The position numbers were made by a program, and so were the translations under genes. From Amorphochlora amoebiformis (taxonomy: Eukaryota > Cercozoa > Chlorarachniophyceae), in NCBI GenBank assembly GCA_054601695.1, contig BAAHQB010000300.1:1-64000 (forward strand): a DNA stretch of 64,000 bases. Reading direction: 5' to 3'. This document shows, piece by piece, positions 56,924 through 64,000 of this stretch. The notes beneath the pieces are model-generated. The model worked only from the letters and a program-made list of their open reading frames with translations. It searched no databases and was not told the DNA's origin. How positions within the stretch are numbered: position 1 is the stretch's first letter; every line of letters begins with the position of its first letter.

Positions 56924-57521
56924 AACCCGCCGCAGAACGATTCAGTTGACGGCCCCGACGACAACCCCAATTTTCCACCCAAATGAACAAAAGTAGACAA
57001 ATGCCCGTTAGAAGTGGAAAATGCGCATTCTACCACGCACCCCCCCACCCGAGAAAAATGCGATTCTGGAGGGAAAATTTCAATTTCTCGCGCAGGTATG
57101 ACAGATTGGGGCAGGAAAGAGGAGAGAAAGGGGTTACCGTCGTGAAATGTGGACCCATTTGGGGACAACCGTGCTTTACGCGCCGGCTTGGCACCCATCT
57201 CAGCGTGTCACGGGGAATGTCACACAACCCCCCTTTACAAAGCCCTTGTCACTCAAGGAAGTCACTAATCACTCACTTTTTTGCTTAGGAGACCGGCCGT
57301 TTTAATTCCTCAACGCAACCAACGAATCGCCAACAATAATAAATAAATTTACCCCTCGTGTGCAGTGTGCACGTGGGAGAATCATCCGAAACCCTCGGTC
57401 TTACTTCGCCCTATCAAAGTGAAGGGGGGTAGGGGTGCTGAATTTTAAAACTGTAGACTTTCTTTCCGGGAAGCGACGGTTCGGGTGGTGTGGTTATTCT
57501 GTTGCACATGTAGGGTAAGCG
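56924..57521. promoter_or_regulatory. Divergent promoter region
   Basis: 598 bp between the start codons of the kinase gene (minus) and the coiled-coil gene (plus). It has no microsatellite, which is rare here, and balanced composition. A C-rich run (CGCACCCCCCCACCC near 57036) and AAATGCGCATT / AAATGCGATT motifs are present. I see no TATA box in a convincing position. Confidence 0.5.
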
Positions 57522-58055
57522 ATGAGCGTGATCGAGTGGCAGGGGCGGTTTAACGAACTGGCAGCTAAGTACAAGGCTTCTCAGTCCGGTAACTCACTCG
57601 AATCAAAACTTTGAATTCATGCTGTTTTTGTGTGATATATATCTCTATGCATATTGTGGATGTAAACTAGAAGAATATATTTGAGTGCATGTGTGGACTG
57701 TGAAGTGTTTTCACATTTAAGTATCTATGTTTAGACGGTATGCAAACATGCTTAGATTTGAAGAGGTACACTCGTGTCGCGCAAGAGCATGGCAGTCGAA
57801 ACCAGCAGCTACAGGAGGCTTATCTCAAGGTGCTTCTATCCATTCTAACTAGACAATACCCAAGCAAAATTTGCATATATACATACATATATTAATATAT
57901 ATATATATACATATTAATTATATACTAAAGCTGAAGATGGAAGTGGAGAAACAGCAAGTGAGTGTTACAGAGCTGAACCGCCTCAAGAAAAAACAAATAG
58001 AAGACAAGGTCAACTACCACTGTTACCTTCTTAACTATCTGTAAATATATATATA

Positions 58056-58124
<69 letters not shown>

Positions 58125-58238
58125 AGCTAAACGAGGAGAAATTCCGTGCTCTCGCGGAAGAATTCAAGAGGGTTCGCACGGAAGATCAAGACAAATTCTC
58201 GGACAACATTCAGAAAATGCGCGCAGCAGCGTAAGAGT

Positions 58239-58325
<87 letters not shown>

Positions 58326-58372
58326 AATCTTATATATTTACACATTTATATATACGCATATATATATATATA

Positions 58373-58417
<45 letters not shown>

Positions 58418-58464
58418 GTGTGTGTGTGTGTGTGAATATCTATACTAATATGTATACAAATATA

Positions 58465-58547
<83 letters not shown>

Positions 58548-59141
58548 TACATGTACATATTTATATAATTATAATATACATCGACATTCAGAGAACACGA
58601 GATGGAGCGGTCTGGCATGGTCCAAGAAAACTCAAGCAAAGAAATTGCAGGCCTCAAGGAGGTAAGACGTACACAGAAAACATGCTTTATAACAACGTGG
58701 GAAGGTCTTCAACAAGATTGACACGTCGCACTCATAAAATCACACGCTGTAATCGAAAAAATACCATGTGTTTTTGAAATGACGAAACCACAGGAAATCG
58801 AGCACTTAGAGGACATTAGGCAGAAGGAACGCCACGGTCATTCTCACGGTGTGGGTTAGTAGTAGGTTTTGGATTGGGATGTGTTATTGCATACGTCCAT
58901 ATGTAGGGCATTGAGCAGATGTAAGAAAGGAGATTGATGATAACAATGACAACAGCATACGAGATAAAGTTGGCCGAGATGGAGTCGAATCATATCCAGG
59001 CGTTAAAGGTTCCTATCATGCACCCTTTGATACGAAAGCGTAACCCTAACCGTAGATGAGCAATCTAGATTGTCGACGAGGAAAAGTTGCATCTTGAGGC
59101 TCAACTCATGGTCAAAATACAACATTAACTTTGACAATCCT

Positions 59142-59176
<35 letters not shown>

Positions 59177-59508
59177 AATTTTAATGCGGGAATGTGTATT
59201 TATGTATGTAGTATAGTTATAACAATGTAAGTAAACGTATAGGACTGGAGAGAAAAGCATCAAAAGCTGCAGGCCGTGGTATAAACACAAGCATCTCAAT
59301 ACATAGATGTACATGTGTGGATACTTACATATACACATAAAGGTTCATCTGAACGAGCAAGACAGCAAGCTGGAGGTTTGTGAGAAAGGTAATCGACAAC
59401 ATTGAAATGCTATACTTCTAGAACACGTATATAATCAAAATGTCAAAATATATATGTGTATTTGTTTATTCATATGTGTATAATTTAAGATGTATGTATT
59501 TACATATA

Positions 59509-59558
<50 letters not shown>

Positions 59559-60267
59559 TGTATACACATATATATGTTGTAAGATGATTTAGTATTATTT
59601 TTCCATCAGAGATCCATGATCTTTTAGCGACGAAAAAGCAACTCACGTCGGATATTGAGGTACTACGTACGTGTGCATGCTGAGCAATAAGGATGCTCCA
59701 CGTGTCCAGAAACCAATATCTGGATATCTAATAGTTAGATATGTATCGTATATATCTGATATCAGTTTATCACCACGAGATATCTAATATGGAGTTCCAT
59801 GATATCACATATCTGATACTCCACATATCAACAAGACGATGTTTTGTTTGAAAAACAATATTGCGCGTGTATAAACCATCGACAAGATTTGGAGGGAAGG
59901 ATCGGAGAGAGGCATGCTGGGAGAGAGCGGGGTTGGGAGAGAGCGGGGTTTCGGAAGAAGTGTTCGAAGTTGGAAGTATCCTTGAGAGGGTCATGAGACA
60001 GATCTCAAGAGTGGAGATTGGACAGGAGTGCTTACTGTCTCGTCTTACGGCGCTTTGTGTTGGACCTGTGACAACTGACATGCACATGGGATATGGTCGC
60101 CTTTCTATTCGTAACTGACATGCACGTGGGATATAACCGTCTTTCTATTCGTAACTGACATGCACATGGGATATAACTGTCTTTCTCCTGGTAACTGACA
60201 TGCACGTGGGATATAGTCATCTTTCCCTTCGTAACTGATATGCGTATATGGGACATATGCATAATAA

Positions 60268-60348
<81 letters not shown>

Positions 60349-60598
60349 CATATTTATATATATATATATATATATATGTATTTATGCGTGTTAAGATGTA
60401 TAATATAAAGATGTGTAAATATATATATATATATATATATACATATATATATACATATATATATACACATCTATTTTGGATAGAAATGCAATGAGGAGAA
60501 GGAGAAAGCGAGTCTTGCGTTGGAGTCGGAACGACTGTACTTCCTTACGGAAAAAAAGGCATATGGTTATCTATACCAACGAAATTGTTTCAATAATA

Positions 60599-60691
<93 letters not shown>

Positions 60692-60808
60692 GTGAGAGTG
60701 TGTGTGTGTGTGTGTGTGTGATATATAATATCTAGACATATAAAAATATATACAAGTATACATAATACATTCAGGATACTTTAGATACATCCACACGTAC
60801 GAATAAAA

Positions 60809-60853
<45 letters not shown>

Positions 60854-60875
60854 TATAAATATTTATGTGTGTTAC

Positions 60876-60912
<37 letters not shown>

Positions 60913-60999
60913 TATGCATATGCATCCATACTCAGAGGGTCAAATCGCTATTCTCGAGTCTGACGTAGAGGTACTATCAAAATCTACATTTGAATATAC

Positions 61000-61046
<47 letters not shown>

Positions 61047-61069
61047 GTGTGTGTGTATTATATATTTTA

Positions 61070-61111
<42 letters not shown>

Positions 61112-61564
61112 TATATATTATACACACGCATATATATATATATATATGTATATGTATATAAATATATATATATATATATGTATGTATATACACAAGAAGT
61201 TTGTATTAACATAACCCACCAGGCTGCAAAGACCTCTTCGCAGCATACCCATCAAGCCAATTTAAAGGTTTCTTCTTTGCTAGCCTACTTATCTCCCAGC
61301 ACTCGTGCCAAACAACCGTTTTTCGCCATCAAACTGTTGTCATCTCACCTATTCCACTAATTTTATTTTTTTCTTATAATTTCGGCCAGGTTCACCAGGA
61401 AAACCTGAGGCTAGGGTCCCGGATCGTGGAGTTAGAGAGAGAGGTTTGTTCAAGAGAGAATTTTCGGTGAGAGAAGGGGGGTAGGGGTGAGAGAAGAGAA
61501 TTGGTGAGAGGGAGGGGGAGAGAGAGGGTTGGGGAAATTTAAATGTGTGTAGGTATGATTAGAC

Positions 61565-61611
<47 letters not shown>

Positions 61612-61991
61612 GAAGCAGATCAACAAGAAGCATACAGAGAGCGAGCGCGCAGTGTCGGAGCTGAAGGCAACGCAAGACATCGCAGATAAAAGGGTAGGTC
61701 AGACTCACAAATATGGAACTCGAAAAACTCCTACGCAACTCTAGAAAGCTCCGAAACCGCACAAACATTTATACATTTACATTTACATTTACATATTCGC
61801 CTCCACCTCTACATCTGTGGCTTCCAAGCGCTATATGCATGTTAATGTTATCCTTTTTTTGGGTGTGTATATATTTTTTGTATATATATATTTATTCATA
61901 TATATATAATATATATATATATGTATGTATGTATGTATGTATAAATATGTGCAATTATATACTTATGTGTATATATATATATATATGTATG

Positions 61992-62026
<35 letters not shown>

Positions 62027-62734
62027 TTGATTTACACTCAGGTGCAATCATCAGAAGCCAAGGTAACACAAACACATTTCTCCTCTCTCTCTTCTCTTCC
62101 ATCAGACCCAATTATAACCTACCCTAACCAACAACTCTTTCATTATAACCTACCCACTAACTCTTCCAACAATACTCCATTATAATCTATCCTCCTTTCC
62201 AACTCTCTTCCATCTATATCCATCCCATTATAACCTAACCACTAACTCTCTTCCATCTATATCCAATTTCAAGCTAACCACTAAGCTTTCTCCACATGTT
62301 TCTCATTTCATTAACCGAACCACTTTACCTTGTCGAACAACTATTACCCCATCTAACCGGGTACCTTATTCCGTCCATATCCCATTCTAATCTAACCACT
62401 AACCCTTCTATTTCTACCACCCCATTATAACCTAACCACTAACTCTCTCCCTCTCTGCTCTGGCCCTAATCTAACCCATGGAATTCTCATAACCAGTGGC
62501 ACTATGTGCTGGTCAAATGATATGCAGGGCTAGGACCGCTAGGGGAGGTCGTGAGTGGAGTTATCTAGGAATTTTCTCGGAAAATGCTGACTTTCTGTGA
62601 ACACAAAAAAGAGTGAATTTGGGCTTTTTTTTTCTTTTTTTTTTGTCTTCTTAGGCACGAAAACGTTTGGAGGAACTCAATCTAAAACTGGCAGCCAAGG
62701 TAACAATATCATATACATTTATATGCTTTCGTGT

Positions 62735-62803
<69 letters not shown>

Positions 62804-62806
62804 TAA

Positions 62807-62848
<42 letters not shown>

Positions 62849-62919
62849 ACTTGTTTATGGATGATATATCTATATATAAAGAGAAATTTATATATGTAAT
62901 ATTTTTGTGGATATATACA

Positions 62920-62953
<34 letters not shown>

Positions 62954-63525
62954 TTTTATATATATATATATATATATATTTACATACGTTTGAATAGGTA
63001 TGGGTTATGATATGTAATGATATATGTAATCAGTATAAATAATGATACATGTAATTACGAAGTTTGAATATGCATGGGTTATGACATGCAATGATATATC
63101 TAATCAGAATAAGTAGTCATATACGTCATATATGTAATAATTAGGAGTATAACTAATGATATATGTTATTCGGATAAGTAGGGATATCTGTAATTGGGAT
63201 ATATGATATGTAATGCAGGATAAGTATTGATATCTGTAATGGCAGGATAAGGAGATTTCTGAGTTGAGAAGAGCCTGCGAACGGCTCAAATCGTCAGTGT
63301 GCACCATGCTACCCACATCTATACCCTTTTATATACAAATCTGTACCCTTTAATATATATATATATATATATATATATGCATGTGTACCCGGGTTTTTAA
63401 ATACGCATGTGTAACTTTTCGTATACGCTTTTGTACGATTATGCATCGTTATATAGTACCATGTATTTATAAGTATACATATATGTATGTATATATATAT
63501 ATATATACATACATATAAATATATG

Positions 63526-63556
<31 letters not shown>

Positions 63557-63588
63557 CAGTATATTTATATATTATATATTAAGTGTCA

Positions 63589-63632
<44 letters not shown>

Positions 63633-63721
63633 TTATATATGTATACAGCGAGGTGAACCTCTTGAACGGCCGATCCACACAAGCCCTCAAACTGGTACAC
63701 GTATATATACATATATATATA

Positions 63722-63768
<47 letters not shown>

Positions 63769-63815
63769 ATATATACATGTAAAGATATACATATATATAT
63801 ATAGTCATATTTATT

Positions 63816-63854
<39 letters not shown>

Positions 63855-63922
63855 GTTAGGGTGAAGAGAAGCATGCATCGGAAAAGGTGTCTCTCAAACG
63901 GAAAATTCAACAAGCCCAACAA
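57522..63922 (+). CDS. Coiled-coil protein, 21 exons, continues past the window
   Basis: Starts at ATG 57522 ([20 protein letters not shown]). Exons: 57522-57588, 57735-57829, 57931-58008, 58124-58230, 58592-58661, 58794-58848 (alternative end 58854), 58956-59008, 59069-59110, 59243-59278, 59343-59388, 59610-59659, 60484-60565, 60936-60970, 61223-61267, 61390-61443, 61616-61693, 62042-62062, 62655-62699, 63246-63292, 63649-63694, 63860-63922. All phases agree, giving 405 codons with no stop. The product is rich in Lys, Glu, Gln and Leu with heptads throughout ([44 protein letters not shown]), so a long rod-like coiled coil is expected. I recognise no family; cytoskeletal, centrosomal or tethering roles are common for such proteins. 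The 3' end lies beyond 64000. Confidence 0.85.
60060..60255 (+). repeat. 38-bp tandem repeat
   Basis: Five copies of TAACTGACATGCACRTGGGA plus TATAACYGTCTTTCTATTCG in the intron between exons 59659 and 60484. Confidence 0.9.
62080..62455 (+). repeat. CATTATAACCTAACCACTAACTC repeat
   Basis: Degenerate units of 25-50 bp, C/T/A-rich, in the intron between exons 62062 and 62655. Confidence 0.8.
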
Positions 63923-64000
63923 GTACACCACATTATATATATATATATATATATATGTGTATATATGTATATATATATATATATATGTGTGTATATATAT

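Overview
The window is the left end of a nuclear chromosome from a microbial eukaryote. It opens with about 1.1 kb of CCCTAA telomere repeat (C-strand of TTAGGG). The genes behind it are split into many small exons (about 20-150 nt) joined by GT-AG introns, and almost every intron carries a (TA)n microsatellite, a minisatellite, or both. No bacterial-style ORF is present. The lineage cannot be fixed from sequence alone. TTAGGG telomeres, an EF-hand/PH/CAMK-like kinase and coiled-coil genes would fit a stramenopile or another protist, but this is inference. Exon models were built by hand from splice sites, phase continuity and domain logic. Layout: 1-1145 telomere, pure near the tip and mixed with a CCCGACA variant further in; 1146-1534 a CTAG-rich spacer; 1535-4188 (-) a nine-exon coiled-coil protein with one C-terminal membrane segment; 4973-8932 (+) a P-loop nucleoside-kinase-like gene (uridine kinase / nicotinamide riboside kinase fold) with tandem copies of one exon and a Gly/Gln-rich insert, its 3' end not found; 10956-14675 (+) an open Ty3/gypsy-type pol ORF without gag; 15919-30764 (+) a gene of at least 16 exons for a long low-complexity protein ending in a cysteine-rich, probably zinc-binding region; 32200-33560 a second CTAG-rich spacer, between convergent genes; 35918-56923 (-) one gene of about 37 exons encoding EF-hands, then a PH domain, then a complete Ser/Thr kinase domain; 57522-63922 (+) a 21-exon coiled-coil gene running off the window. 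The last two diverge from a 598-bp repeat-poor promoter region. The main result is the EF-hand/PH/kinase gene, which is invisible to ORF calling because most exons are under 100 nt. From the exon at 48905 to the stop at 35918, 23 exons join in one open frame of 527 residues. The protein combines calcium sensing, lipid binding and kinase catalysis. A second theme is that several introns contain tandem copies of the neighbouring exon edge and splice site, often with the copied splice site damaged, which suggests introns grow by splice-site-anchored duplication. About 7 kb at 8933-15900 is the retroelement and repeats; it may lie in an intron of the nucleoside-kinase gene.
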